Shown: positions 55,840 through 64,000 of the stretch, one piece after another
Numbering within the stretch: the stretch's first letter is position 1
Layout: each line of letters opens with the position of its first letter
Assembly: GCF_002557795.1 (NCBI RefSeq)
Contig: NZ_CP023777.1
Coordinates: 186,001 to 250,000, forward strand
Reading direction: 5' to 3'
DNA: 64,000 bases
Source: Chitinophaga caeni
Lineage (GTDB): Bacteria > Bacteroidota > Bacteroidia > Chitinophagales > Chitinophagaceae
Position numbers and translations under genes: made by a program
Notes under the pieces: model-generated
The model's input: only the letters and a program-made list of their open reading frames with translations
Databases searched by the model: none
Told to the model about the DNA's origin: nothing

Positions 55840-57030
55840 TTATAATTGCAACCGTAACTTCATTTTCGTTAACAGGTAAGCGATCCCCAGGATTATTAAC
55901 GAAAATACCAAGCTCCAAATTGCACCCGGCCAACCGCTTTGCATAAATGCAGGTACAATGTTTATTCCTACCCAACTAAAAAACCAACCTAATATTGAAG
56001 GTATTATATAAGTTAATAATGGGTTACTGGCAGCAGGTTGCAGAAAATTGGTCCAAGCCACTTTGCCCTTGATATCAACAAGGTAGTACAAAATGATATA
56101 CAGGCTGGTAACTATTGCACTACAATATAAAGCCCATGGCGGCGTAGCGCCTATTTTAGAGATTGGGTACCAACGCCGTAAAATAGTGGCAGCTATAGCC
56201 AAAACAACAGCAAACAAGATGGCGTAACCGGTTTTCTGTGCCAATGTGTGGCCTTTTGTACCACCGAAATATATAGTTGACAAAATAATACCGCTAAGAA
56301 CGAGGCTTGCATGGGTAGCATGCCCCGTGCCTGGTAAATAACCGGCAATGCCCGAAGATGCTACGGCCGGCAAGTGCAGGATCACGTAATAAGCCACGCA
56401 GCCCACTACTCCTATACAAAGTCCTACCAGGCTACCTTTCACGAGCTGATATATACAGGTGGCAGTAAAATATGCCCAACCTATTAGCCCTAAAATCCCC
56501 CACCAATGCACTTCCATACCTTTTTTTCCATCTTCACCACCCCTGTATAAGAAGAATAAAATCAACAGGATAATAAACCCGAGGGACTTACAGGTATAGA
56601 TCCATGCTTTATTTTCCGTATTATAAACCTTCCAAATTAAAATTGCCGCCAGGTAAAACAATAATGACCAAACCGAAATCGGTATAAGCATCAGTGACTG
56701 GTTATACCCGCCTTCTGCATTCACCATGAAAACGCCCAGCACCAATAAGCCCAATGTCCTGAAAAGGATATGCTGTTCCAATTGCCACCAGGAATCCCCC
56801 TTTTCTAGCCTTCTCTGGATAGCAAAAGGAATGGACATCCCGACAATAAATAGGAATGCCGGGAATACCGCATCAACGAAGGTCATACCATCCGCGGAAG
56901 CCGGCAAGTGTTTCGCCCAACGGGGGATATCTGCCACCCCGGCTAACTCATTTACAAAAACCATCGTGAATATGGTTAATCCCCTGAGAACATCGATTGA
57001 TCGTACTCTTTGCGCTTTAATACTTAGCAT
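55840..57030 (-). CDS. DUF5009/HGSNAT-like membrane acyltransferase family protein
   Basis: This 396-residue protein has about ten membrane spans and the family start RSIDVLRGLTIFTMVFVNELAGV, then FVDAVFPAFLFIVGMSIPFA, as in relatives of heparan-alpha-glucosaminide N-acetyltransferase. The human relative acetylates glucosamine across a membrane; the bacterial function is not established. It lies 102 bp downstream of the GH20 gene on the same strand, so it probably belongs to the amino-sugar group. Confidence 0.85.
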   Translation of the reverse strand: MLSIKAQRVRSIDVLRGLTIFTMVFVNELAGVADIPRWAKHLPASADGMTFVDAVFPAFLFIVGMSIPFAIQRRLEKGDSWWQLEQHILFRTLGLLVLGVFMVNAEGGYNQSLMLIPISVWSLLFYLAAILIWKVYNTENKAWIYTCKSLGFIILLILFFLYRGGEDGKKGMEVHWWGILGLIGWAYFTATCIYQLVKGSLVGLCIGVVGCVAYYVILHLPAVASSGIAGYLPGTGHATHASLVLSGIILSTIYFGGTKGHTLAQKTGYAILFAVVLAIAATILRRWYPISKIGATPPWALYCSAIVTSLYIILYYLVDIKGKVAWTNFLQPAASNPLLTYIIPSILGWFFSWVGINIVPAFMQSGWPGAIWSLVFSLIILGIAYLLTKMKLRLQL

Positions 57031-57132
57031 AAGTCAATTTGGTTGATACAAAAACAGCAGCAAAGATCCGTTTGGCTACATCCTACGCCGAATCCTTGCT
57101 GCTGCCTGTTATGGAATATGAAATCTTACCTA

Positions 57133-59712
57133 TTATTGTTTCTTCATCTTCTTCAGTTGTGCTCCTCCCGGCTGTTCAAATACCGTTACACTCCTGCTTG
57201 CGCGGCCCGATGCATCGAATACCCTGAGCTTCACGGTTCCCTTCGCTTCAAATGGTTGCATATAAGCGGGACTTTTCAAACTTGGTTCTTTGCCATCTGT
57301 AGTATAACGGATAGTGAATCCCGGCAGTTGAACATTGGCGTAAACCATGCCGTCTTTAACCGTTCCCCCGGCTGTAGGAATGCGGTACAGGTAACCACCG
57401 CTATAAAAATTCAAACGTGGTAATTCCCTTTGGCCGAGAACATTTGCAAATTCATTCCAAGCAGCTTGGTACATTTTTTCCGCTTTATCGCTATCTTTTT
57501 CAATTGCCCATGCCGGATCCGGCGCCCAAGCCCTTTCGGCTAAACCTAACAAGCGGGGTAAGATCTTGTACTCTATATCTTCGCGGGATTTCGTCGTTTC
57601 GCTGAACAAAACACCTTGTAAGCCCACGATATTGGATTTACCGAAGTCCGTTAAGCGGTCTTTACCAATGAAGATGCGCTTGTCCAGCGGCGCACCCGAT
57701 GCATCCACCTTGGAATTTTTATAATAATCTAACGGGATAAAGTAGAAAGGTTTATCCACATCAATATATCCCCCCCAATAAAAGCCGGGTTCATCCCAAC
57801 TCTTCTGGTAAGCCATATCGAAATAATTATTACTTACGGGAGATAACACCACTTTATAACCAGCATTTGCCAAGCGGTAAGCCAGATCTTCTGCACCCCC
57901 GCCCAAAACATTATTCCAAACGTCTACCTGCACGTTCTTATTTGCAAAGTCGGGATTCGGAATATTATGTGACCTGCCATCCAGTTTGGTTTTTCTCATG
58001 CCAACTTCTTCCCAACCGTATAATTGAATACCTCTTTTCTGCAAGATCTTGTACACTTCATCATAGTAATAATACCAAACTTCATCCACGGATTCCAATC
58101 CTTCACGTTGCATCAAATCCTTTACAGATGGGGAGTTCGACCAGGCACCATGCGGCAATTCGTCACCGCCCATATGGATGATATCCAACGGAACGCCCGC
58201 TTCGCGGTACATGGCGATTAAATCATCTACAACCCTTCCAACGAACTTATAGGTTGATGGCAACCCTGCGTCCATCACGTTATCATTAAACATTTGGACA
58301 GACCTGTATTGCGAAGCATCCGCCGGATTTTTCAACAAGTATTCTTTAGCCTTTGCTTCGTTTCCTTGTTGCATAAAATAATCATACCTGGCATCCATAG
58401 ATTTTACAGCGGCCCTCGCATGCCCTGGCGATTCTACTTCGGGGATCACTTTTATATGCCTGTCCGCAGCATATTTAAGCAGATCAATGAATTGTGCACG
58501 GGAATAAAAACCGGAGCCTGTTTCGCTTTGCAAATCGGGACCGGAGCCGTAGGCCGGTATCAACGAAGCGTTTTTAGCGCCGAATCCACGTTTAGCGCCC
58601 ACCGCCGTTAATTCCGGGAGGGAAGGCATTTCCAGTCGCCAGCCTTCATCATCACTGAAATGGAAATGCAATACGTTTAGTTTATATAAGGCCATCACGT
58701 CGATGATTTTCTTAAGATCGTCGACAGGATGGAAATTCCTGGAAATATCGACCATGAAAGAACGGTAACCGAACCTCGGGGCATCCTTTACTGTTGCACC
58801 TTGTACCGGCACACTTTTTTGTTTACCTTTCCATGCAAGACCCGGCATCATCGTTTTAAGCGATTGCAATCCATAAAATACCCCATTGCCATTATTTGCA
58901 CGTATCTTGACACCTTGAATACCAACCTGCAATTCATAACCATCACCATCTATGGACGCTTTTTCCAACTGGATCGTTCCCCCTTGCTTTGCAACATTGA
59001 TAGGTCTACCAAATACTTCCGACATCTGCGCTGCGAATAATGCGGCTTCCTTTTGGAATTGCGGATCGGCGGAAATGGTGCTGGTCGGCAAGAAATTGAA
59101 GACATCTTCGCCCCTTGTGTAACTTACCGGGGTCGGGAAAACATTTGTGAGCTGCTGTTGATCCAACAACTTCATACCCACATTTTGATTAAACACGATC
59201 TCCGGTGTAATTGTCGGCGCTTTATCATTTGCAAAACGCAACAGCTGCCGGGCTTGCGTTGCGGGTAATACAGTATAATTATTAATTGTATAGCCTTTTT
59301 CTTCATTATTCCAAACAAGGAACAAGCCTGCCGGTGCATCGGTATTATGGATGGTCCAGGCATCTGAAACGAGGCTAACAACCAAGGAATCTCCCGGCGC
59401 TATGGCTTTAAAATCACTTGTTGGTGTAATTTTAAACAAGTCGCCGTTAACATGTTGCAATGCCAATCCATGTAAAGTATCCGGATGCACCATCCTTACA
59501 AAGTTGTAATAAAGTTCCCAACCATTAGCCGGGAAGGGCGTCTTACCCTTGTTAACAATCGTAAAATTTGATAAGGTAGCATTCCGGTTTTGATAACCAT
59601 TGGTTACAATCCCCCAGGTAACTTTCAAATTCCCCGCATCAAACGGGGCATGTTGGGCCATGGCAGGACTTGTTCCGCAGAGTAGCAGGGCGATCAAAAG
59701 TTTTCGCATCAT
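57133..59712 (-). CDS. Secreted beta-N-acetylhexosaminidase, GH20
   Basis: This 859-residue protein releases terminal GlcNAc from chitooligosaccharides. After a signal peptide (ending AMA-Q) come a CHB_HEX carbohydrate-binding domain (about 25-180; NLKVTWGIVTNGYQNRNATLSNF), a GH20b domain (about 195-325), the GH20 barrel with HMGGDELPHGAW (catalytic pair Asp517-Glu518), and a C-terminal Fn3-associated domain (FTIRYTTDGKEPSLKSPAY). This is the chitobiase layout. The start is ATG 59712 or 59709; an in-frame extension to 59760 lacks a signal. The GH18 gene lies 85 bp upstream. Confidence 0.94.
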   Translation of the reverse strand: MMRKLLIALLLCGTSPAMAQHAPFDAGNLKVTWGIVTNGYQNRNATLSNFTIVNKGKTPFPANGWELYYNFVRMVHPDTLHGLALQHVNGDLFKITPTSDFKAIAPGDSLVVSLVSDAWTIHNTDAPAGLFLVWNNEEKGYTINNYTVLPATQARQLLRFANDKAPTITPEIVFNQNVGMKLLDQQQLTNVFPTPVSYTRGEDVFNFLPTSTISADPQFQKEAALFAAQMSEVFGRPINVAKQGGTIQLEKASIDGDGYELQVGIQGVKIRANNGNGVFYGLQSLKTMMPGLAWKGKQKSVPVQGATVKDAPRFGYRSFMVDISRNFHPVDDLKKIIDVMALYKLNVLHFHFSDDEGWRLEMPSLPELTAVGAKRGFGAKNASLIPAYGSGPDLQSETGSGFYSRAQFIDLLKYAADRHIKVIPEVESPGHARAAVKSMDARYDYFMQQGNEAKAKEYLLKNPADASQYRSVQMFNDNVMDAGLPSTYKFVGRVVDDLIAMYREAGVPLDIIHMGGDELPHGAWSNSPSVKDLMQREGLESVDEVWYYYYDEVYKILQKRGIQLYGWEEVGMRKTKLDGRSHNIPNPDFANKNVQVDVWNNVLGGGAEDLAYRLANAGYKVVLSPVSNNYFDMAYQKSWDEPGFYWGGYIDVDKPFYFIPLDYYKNSKVDASGAPLDKRIFIGKDRLTDFGKSNIVGLQGVLFSETTKSREDIEYKILPRLLGLAERAWAPDPAWAIEKDSDKAEKMYQAAWNEFANVLGQRELPRLNFYSGGYLYRIPTAGGTVKDGMVYANVQLPGFTIRYTTDGKEPSLKSPAYMQPFEAKGTVKLRVFDASGRASRSVTVFEQPGGAQLKKMKKQ

Positions 59713-59797
59713 AGTTAATTTAGTTTTCTGAGCTGTTCCATAACGGTAGCGATCCATCATAAATGTGATTTGTAGCTGCTGGATTCGTAAAAATAGT

Positions 59798-60934
59798 TTA
59801 TAAATTGTTATGAACAGTCGTCAATAAATACCCCTTTGGATCGCTGCTATATTCCCAGAACATAACGCCTGCCAAGCCATTCTTTTTAACATATTTACAT
59901 TTGATCTTCACCGATTTCTCATCATCCATCGTAATAAAAATCTTGTCGTTTTCATTAAACAGATACGGCGCTTGAGCTTTCTTATCCCAATAATATTTAT
60001 AGCCGCCAGTTTTCATCAACGTGTCTTTAATCTTGGTATAACCACCTCCCCAGGCAGCGCTTTCGGGAGTTTCATTCAAACCCAGGTTTTTACCGGAAGG
60101 CATCTTCCAAGCCCTACCGTAAAAAGCTAAGCCCAATACTATCTTGGAAGGCGGTACCCCTGCTGCAATGTAAGCCTTAACGGAACGGTCGGCAGATGAT
60201 TCATCTGGATTATCTGTAGAACCATACAAGTTGGCATGGTGACCTGCTATTTTAGAGCCCCCGGTTTTATAATCATAAGTCATCAGGTTGATATAATCCA
60301 TGTATGTGGCAACTTGATCCATCTCGGTTGTTTCCACGTTCCGGGTGCTGGCTCCCACCGCGGCGGTTAACAGGTAATGTTGCCCGTCTTTTTTGCCGGC
60401 TTCATCTAAAGCTTCCCTTAGCGCTTTAAACATCAATGTAAAGTTCCGGGTATCTTCGGGGCGGTAAACATTCCCTTCCTCACCGGGTATCGCGGGGTAT
60501 TCCCAATCGATATCCACACCATCGAGGTTATATTTTTCCATGATATCCACGGCGCTAGCTGCAAACTTTTTCCGTGCCGCTTCTGTAAGTACGGCGTCCG
60601 AGAAATTTTCGCTCCAAGCCCAACCGCCGATAGAAATTAAAATCTTCAAGCTGGGATTTATTTTTTTCAAGGAATTGAGCATTCTAAAATTGACAGTATC
60701 CGTAGCTTCATTATGCAACCATGCTTCGCCATTTTTTATATCCACAAAAGCATAATTAATATGCGTTAATTTATTAGCATCAATCATTGATACATCAAAA
60801 ATACCATTATAGCCACCCACGTAACCGATAACAACTTTTTTCACCGGTTTCCCATTTGCCAATACGTTCAATACAGTAACCGTGAGGGTGAGCATTGCTA
60901 TAAAAACACTGCCGATCCATTTTTTGTGATTCAT
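59798..60934 (-). CDS. Secreted chitinase, GH18
   Basis: This 378-residue protein has a signal peptide (about 1-27) and a single GH18 barrel. SIGGW (101-105) and the catalytic DGVDIDWEYP (138-147, acid Glu145) are intact, as are MTYDYK and the chitinase-insertion region (LGLAFYGRAWKM). There is no carbohydrate-binding module, so soluble or partly degraded chitin is a likely substrate. It is followed on the same strand by GH20 and the DUF5009 gene, giving a chitin to GlcNAc order. Tandem motifs at 61051-61092 lie upstream. Confidence 0.94.
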   Translation of the reverse strand: MNHKKWIGSVFIAMLTLTVTVLNVLANGKPVKKVVIGYVGGYNGIFDVSMIDANKLTHINYAFVDIKNGEAWLHNEATDTVNFRMLNSLKKINPSLKILISIGGWAWSENFSDAVLTEAARKKFAASAVDIMEKYNLDGVDIDWEYPAIPGEEGNVYRPEDTRNFTLMFKALREALDEAGKKDGQHYLLTAAVGASTRNVETTEMDQVATYMDYINLMTYDYKTGGSKIAGHHANLYGSTDNPDESSADRSVKAYIAAGVPPSKIVLGLAFYGRAWKMPSGKNLGLNETPESAAWGGGYTKIKDTLMKTGGYKYYWDKKAQAPYLFNENDKIFITMDDEKSVKIKCKYVKKNGLAGVMFWEYSSDPKGYLLTTVHNNL

Positions 60935-61050
60935 AAGCTTAGTTTTGAAAAGGAATAGGCATAAATATAGTCAACATCTTTAAAAAAATGCAACGTAATT
61001 TGATGAAGGAAACCCGGTATATAAGCGTATTTCAGACGTTAATGAGGGTA

Positions 61051-61092
61051 CAAATTGCGCAATCCCGGGGAGCAAAATGCGCAAGTTCCGGA
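61051..61092. promoter_or_regulatory. Tandem TGCGCAA motifs upstream of the chitinase gene
   Basis: CAAATTGCGCAATCCCGGGG (61051) and CAAAATGCGCAAGTTCCGGA (61073) are direct repeats 22 bp apart. The first contains the perfect palindrome ATTGCGCAAT. They lie about 120-160 bp before the chitinase ATG, a plausible regulator site. Confidence 0.4.
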
Positions 61093-61235
61093 TGTGATTT
61101 AAGAAGGCTGTATATTTGGGAGAACGGAACTTAATTCCATAGGAAAAATTAAAGGATCCTAATCGTAAAATAGTGGCTGGTATTTTTTATCCTGGATTAG
61201 GATTAACGGTAAACGAGTATTGCCAGAAAATAAAA

Positions 61236-61330
61236 TGCGACTTACCTAAAGAATCGAAAATTTTCTTTTTATGGAAATGCCTACCAGGCATTTTACAAAT
61301 CAATTCATGTCATTGTATCGGTAAGTCGCA
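61236..61330. other. Nested inverted repeats between the TonB receptor and chitinase genes
   Basis: TGCGACTTACC (61236-61246) is the exact reverse complement of GGTAAGTCGCA (61320-61330). Between them AAATGCC (61275-61281) pairs with GGCATTT (61287-61293) around TACCA. The 95-bp unit could be a structured RNA in the transcript's 3' end or a small palindromic element. Confidence 0.5.
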
Positions 61331-61358
61331 AGTTTTATCCGGATTTACCTTCGACTGT

Positions 61359-63935
61359 TTAGTATGAATATTTCAAAGTGATACCGAAAGTCCCGGGATC
61401 GCCTAAAACCCCGGCATAATGCCCTGCCGAACCGCTCGCCGGCAGTAATTGTTCGAAATAATCCTGATCCAATAAATTTCTCGACCAAATAAATAATGAC
61501 AAGCCCTTTTGCGCTCTAAATCCTGCTCTCGCATTCAATATTGAATAGCCATCAACATTTAAATACCGGGATTCCACGGGGCTCGAGGAGAAGGAAGACC
61601 TGTAATAGGCATCTACGGTAAAGAAAAACCTGCCTTCATTCTTAAAGATATTTCTCGCATTAGAAGTAATTTCGGAACTTAATGAGCCTGCCCATTTCGA
61701 AATACCGGGTAATTTCGTTCCCGAAGCATCCTTGAACGCCGCACCACCTGTTTCTTCTAAAGGAACGGGCGCTTCCTTGAAGCGTACATATTTCCCATCT
61801 GTATAGGTAACCGCGCCACGGAAAGACAGGTACTGCCCTGCCTTTATGCTTCCATCCAGCTCAACTCCTGTTACGCGCACTTTTTCGGCATTTGCCAAGT
61901 AACCGCGATTCACACCTAACTGGGAATTTAATACCAGGGTTTGATAATCTTTCAAATCTGTCCTGTAGATTGTAAAATTTAATATTGCGCCCGGTTTCGG
62001 TGTTGTTTTAACACCTAGTTCGTAATGTTGCACATATTCAGGTGCTATTTTGGCTAGTTCCAGCATCGGTTGACCGTTTGATGTAGGCAAGCCGCCCAGG
62101 TTCAGACCAACGGGCTTATAATTGGTAGCAAAGGTTGCATAAGCATTCAAGCCCGCCGGTGTTTTATAGGATAAAGTAATCTGACCGGACACATTGGTAT
62201 TATCGGTATTAGCGTTAAATTGTTGATCACTGTAAACGGCTTTTTTTAACGCGATCAATTCCGGGTCATCGGTTTGCGCACCTCCGTAAGTCTCACGGTT
62301 GAAATCTACTTTCTTCTTATCATAATTAAACCTTATACCCGGTAACAAGTGGAGCCTACCCGTAATGGACCAATCTAACTGCCCGAACACCGCGCCACTA
62401 AAAGTGTTCAATTCCGAAATAGTCTTGATACCGTAACCATCCAGCAACCCGGGGGTTGCCCATAACTCGCTACCGGTCGATTGGGAAAAGCGCCATTGAT
62501 CTTTACCAGATTCTTCCGTGTGATATGGATCGGTTTGCAGGTTTTGCGCGATTGCGAAAACGCCTATTACGCCACTTAACTTGGATGAGAAAGCTCCCGC
62601 GTAACGGACCTCCTGCGACCATTGACTGTGTTTGGACGGCGCTTGTGAAAGAGCTAATGCTTGCAAACCGGTAAAGTCACGGTCATTAGAAGGATTCCAA
62701 TTCCAATAACGGAAAGCTGATGTTGATGTCAAAGTCCCATTACCGATATCCGTATTGATAGTTAACGAAGCGCCGCCAAAATCCTGGTCGGAGCGCCAAG
62801 GGGTATCATGATCTATAACCCGATCAAATGGATCCGTTGTAGGTAAATGATAATTTAAATCCGAGATAATCTGATCAAATTGGCGGTACTCCGGTCGTTG
62901 AGTATTTACAACCCCTGCAACTATTTGCGCATAACCATTAGGTCGCTGCCGCGATAAATCACCGGAAAGGGTAATTTCAGTTTTATCGCTTGGGGCGTAC
63001 AACAATTGTCCCTTTACGCCAATGTTATTCAGATCATTTATATATTCATCCCGCTTCTTGTTATAAATTGTTCCGTCTCTTTGCGTTCCTACAAAAGACA
63101 GTCGCCCTGCTAATTTCTTGCTCAAAGGTCCTGTCACAGACGTTTTGGCTTGTATATAACCATAATTTCCATAACTCAATTCGAATACACCACCCGATGT
63201 AAAACTAGCCTTCTTAGTAGTGATATTGAAAGCACCGGCGGTAGTATTCTTTCCGAATAAGGTACCCTGCGGTCCACGCAAAACTTCGATCCTTTCCACA
63301 TCTATAAAATCGAGGGTAGTAGCCGCGGGCCGGGCATAATATACACCGTCTACATAAAATCCTACACCGGGATCAATACCATCATTCGTTAAGCCGAAAG
63401 TAGTACCGAGACCGCGAATGTTCAATGCCGTGTTCCTGGGATTAGAAGAATATAGTTGTACCGAAGGAACTAATTCCTTCAATCGATTCACATTAAAGGC
63501 TCCTGCCTCGGCAGCCCTAGCCCCGCCAACAACAGCAATAGGAATCGGGACATCTTGCGCCGTTTCCTTCCTCCTGCGCGCGGTCACGATGATTTCACCG
63601 AGCAGGCTATCATCCAACAAGGTAATTTCGAATATCTCGTCGCTTAATTCATAGAATACGACTTCCTGGTTTTGATAGCCGATTAAGCTGATGATCAAAG
63701 AAAAAGGCACCGTTGCAGGCGCTTGAATTTCAAAATGCCCTGTAGCATTGGTTTGTACAGCATTCTGACTGCCTTTAATAATAACGGTAGCGCCGGGAAG
63801 CGGATTCCCGTTCCCGTCATTTACCAGTCCCCGGACAACTTGCTGCGCACCGGACTCGGCGGCGCTCAGCATTAGGCCAAGTAATATAAATAGTAGTTGG
63901 GTAATAGGAATTCTAAAACGATAAAGCGGTTTCAT
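61359..63935 (-). CDS. TonB-dependent receptor (not SusC type)
   Basis: This 858-residue outer-membrane importer has a signal peptide (ending SGA-Q, about 31), a carboxypeptidase-regulatory-like domain (33-115; VRGLVNDGNGNPLPGATVIIKG), a plug (ETAQDVPIPIAVVGG, LNIRGLGTTFGL, IEVLRGPQGTLFGKNTTAGAFNI) and a barrel ending FGITLKYSY. The plug resembles proteobacterial (Caulobacter/Sphingomonas-type) receptors rather than SusC, and no susD gene is adjacent. Neighbouring chitinase and hexosaminidase genes suggest chitooligosaccharides as cargo, by context only. Confidence 0.92.
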   Translation of the reverse strand: MKPLYRFRIPITQLLFILLGLMLSAAESGAQQVVRGLVNDGNGNPLPGATVIIKGSQNAVQTNATGHFEIQAPATVPFSLIISLIGYQNQEVVFYELSDEIFEITLLDDSLLGEIIVTARRRKETAQDVPIPIAVVGGARAAEAGAFNVNRLKELVPSVQLYSSNPRNTALNIRGLGTTFGLTNDGIDPGVGFYVDGVYYARPAATTLDFIDVERIEVLRGPQGTLFGKNTTAGAFNITTKKASFTSGGVFELSYGNYGYIQAKTSVTGPLSKKLAGRLSFVGTQRDGTIYNKKRDEYINDLNNIGVKGQLLYAPSDKTEITLSGDLSRQRPNGYAQIVAGVVNTQRPEYRQFDQIISDLNYHLPTTDPFDRVIDHDTPWRSDQDFGGASLTINTDIGNGTLTSTSAFRYWNWNPSNDRDFTGLQALALSQAPSKHSQWSQEVRYAGAFSSKLSGVIGVFAIAQNLQTDPYHTEESGKDQWRFSQSTGSELWATPGLLDGYGIKTISELNTFSGAVFGQLDWSITGRLHLLPGIRFNYDKKKVDFNRETYGGAQTDDPELIALKKAVYSDQQFNANTDNTNVSGQITLSYKTPAGLNAYATFATNYKPVGLNLGGLPTSNGQPMLELAKIAPEYVQHYELGVKTTPKPGAILNFTIYRTDLKDYQTLVLNSQLGVNRGYLANAEKVRVTGVELDGSIKAGQYLSFRGAVTYTDGKYVRFKEAPVPLEETGGAAFKDASGTKLPGISKWAGSLSSEITSNARNIFKNEGRFFFTVDAYYRSSFSSSPVESRYLNVDGYSILNARAGFRAQKGLSLFIWSRNLLDQDYFEQLLPASGSAGHYAGVLGDPGTFGITLKYSY

Positions 63936-64000
63936 GATCGATAGTTTAGAAAGATTTTGGTTGATGAAATGGTAGTATTTAGAGATGATTTATAAAGATG

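Noticed and set aside
61173..61367. 64-codon frame over the nested inverted repeats
   Set aside because: It is composed largely of the palindromic sequence and runs into the TonB receptor gene; composition is not protein-like.
1..64000. Prophage, integrated plasmid or rRNA/tRNA genes
   Set aside because: No integrase, capsid, replication or conjugation genes were recognised, and I did not see a tRNA cloverleaf or rRNA segment on reading; a covariance search would be the decisive test.

Overview
The window reads as chromosomal DNA of a soil-type Bacteroidota, most likely family Chitinophagaceae (Chitinophaga-like). Signs of this are a SusC/SusD pair under a FecI/FecR sigma/anti-sigma pair, many glycoside hydrolases, a two-domain amidohydrolase of about 1000 residues, near-absence of Shine-Dalgarno sequences, and promoters of the Bacteroidota form (TTTG, about 20 bases, TAnnTTTG). 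I saw no rRNA, tRNA, prophage, CRISPR array or intact transposase. Recognition of families is from memory of motifs; no search was run.

Layout. Positions 1-5.4 kb hold housekeeping genes: the tail of an ECF sigma factor, a deoxynucleoside kinase, trpS, gatC, a LolD-type ABC ATPase, a PduO-type cobalamin adenosyltransferase and tyrS. Positions 5.4-6.1 kb are a repeat island. Positions 6.2-10.6 kb carry two secreted amidohydrolase-fold proteins in which two of three domains have lost metal ligands. Positions 11.2-12.2 kb hold a four-copy tandem array of the same repeat family plus a separate structured repeat, followed by glycerate 2-kinase and mannonate dehydratase genes. Positions 15.2-19.8 kb are an EmrA-EmrB-TolC efflux operon with a divergent MarR regulator and a readable promoter/operator.

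Positions 20.1-27.2 kb hold a 315-bp TIR-bounded element, then a periplasmic TPR-CHAT protease-like protein, a PKD/outer-membrane protein and a small membrane protein, divergent from an ECF sigma factor that is translationally coupled to a membrane anti-sigma-like TPR protein. This is the best candidate for an uncharacterised system. Positions 27.5-33.8 kb carry two alpha-L-fucosidases of different families (GH29 and GH95), a small HTH protein and a lipoprotein. A MscS channel follows.

Positions 35.8-42.1 kb are a respiratory block: a B-type (ba3-like) haem-copper oxidase with a 42-residue small subunit, SCO and cytochrome c genes, divergent from a PAS histidine kinase and a rare receiver-CRP fusion regulator. 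Three alternating half-sites at 11-bp spacing lie between them. A second copy of the TIR element follows.

Positions 42.8-51.9 kb are a carbohydrate-uptake locus on the minus strand (alpha/beta hydrolase, sialate-O-acetylesterase-type esterase, ECF sigma, FecR, SusC, SusD), divergent from a ROK repressor. After a BamA-like outer-membrane protein, 55.8-63.9 kb form a chitin/GlcNAc group (DUF5009 membrane acyltransferase-like protein, GH20, GH18, and a TonB receptor without a SusD partner).
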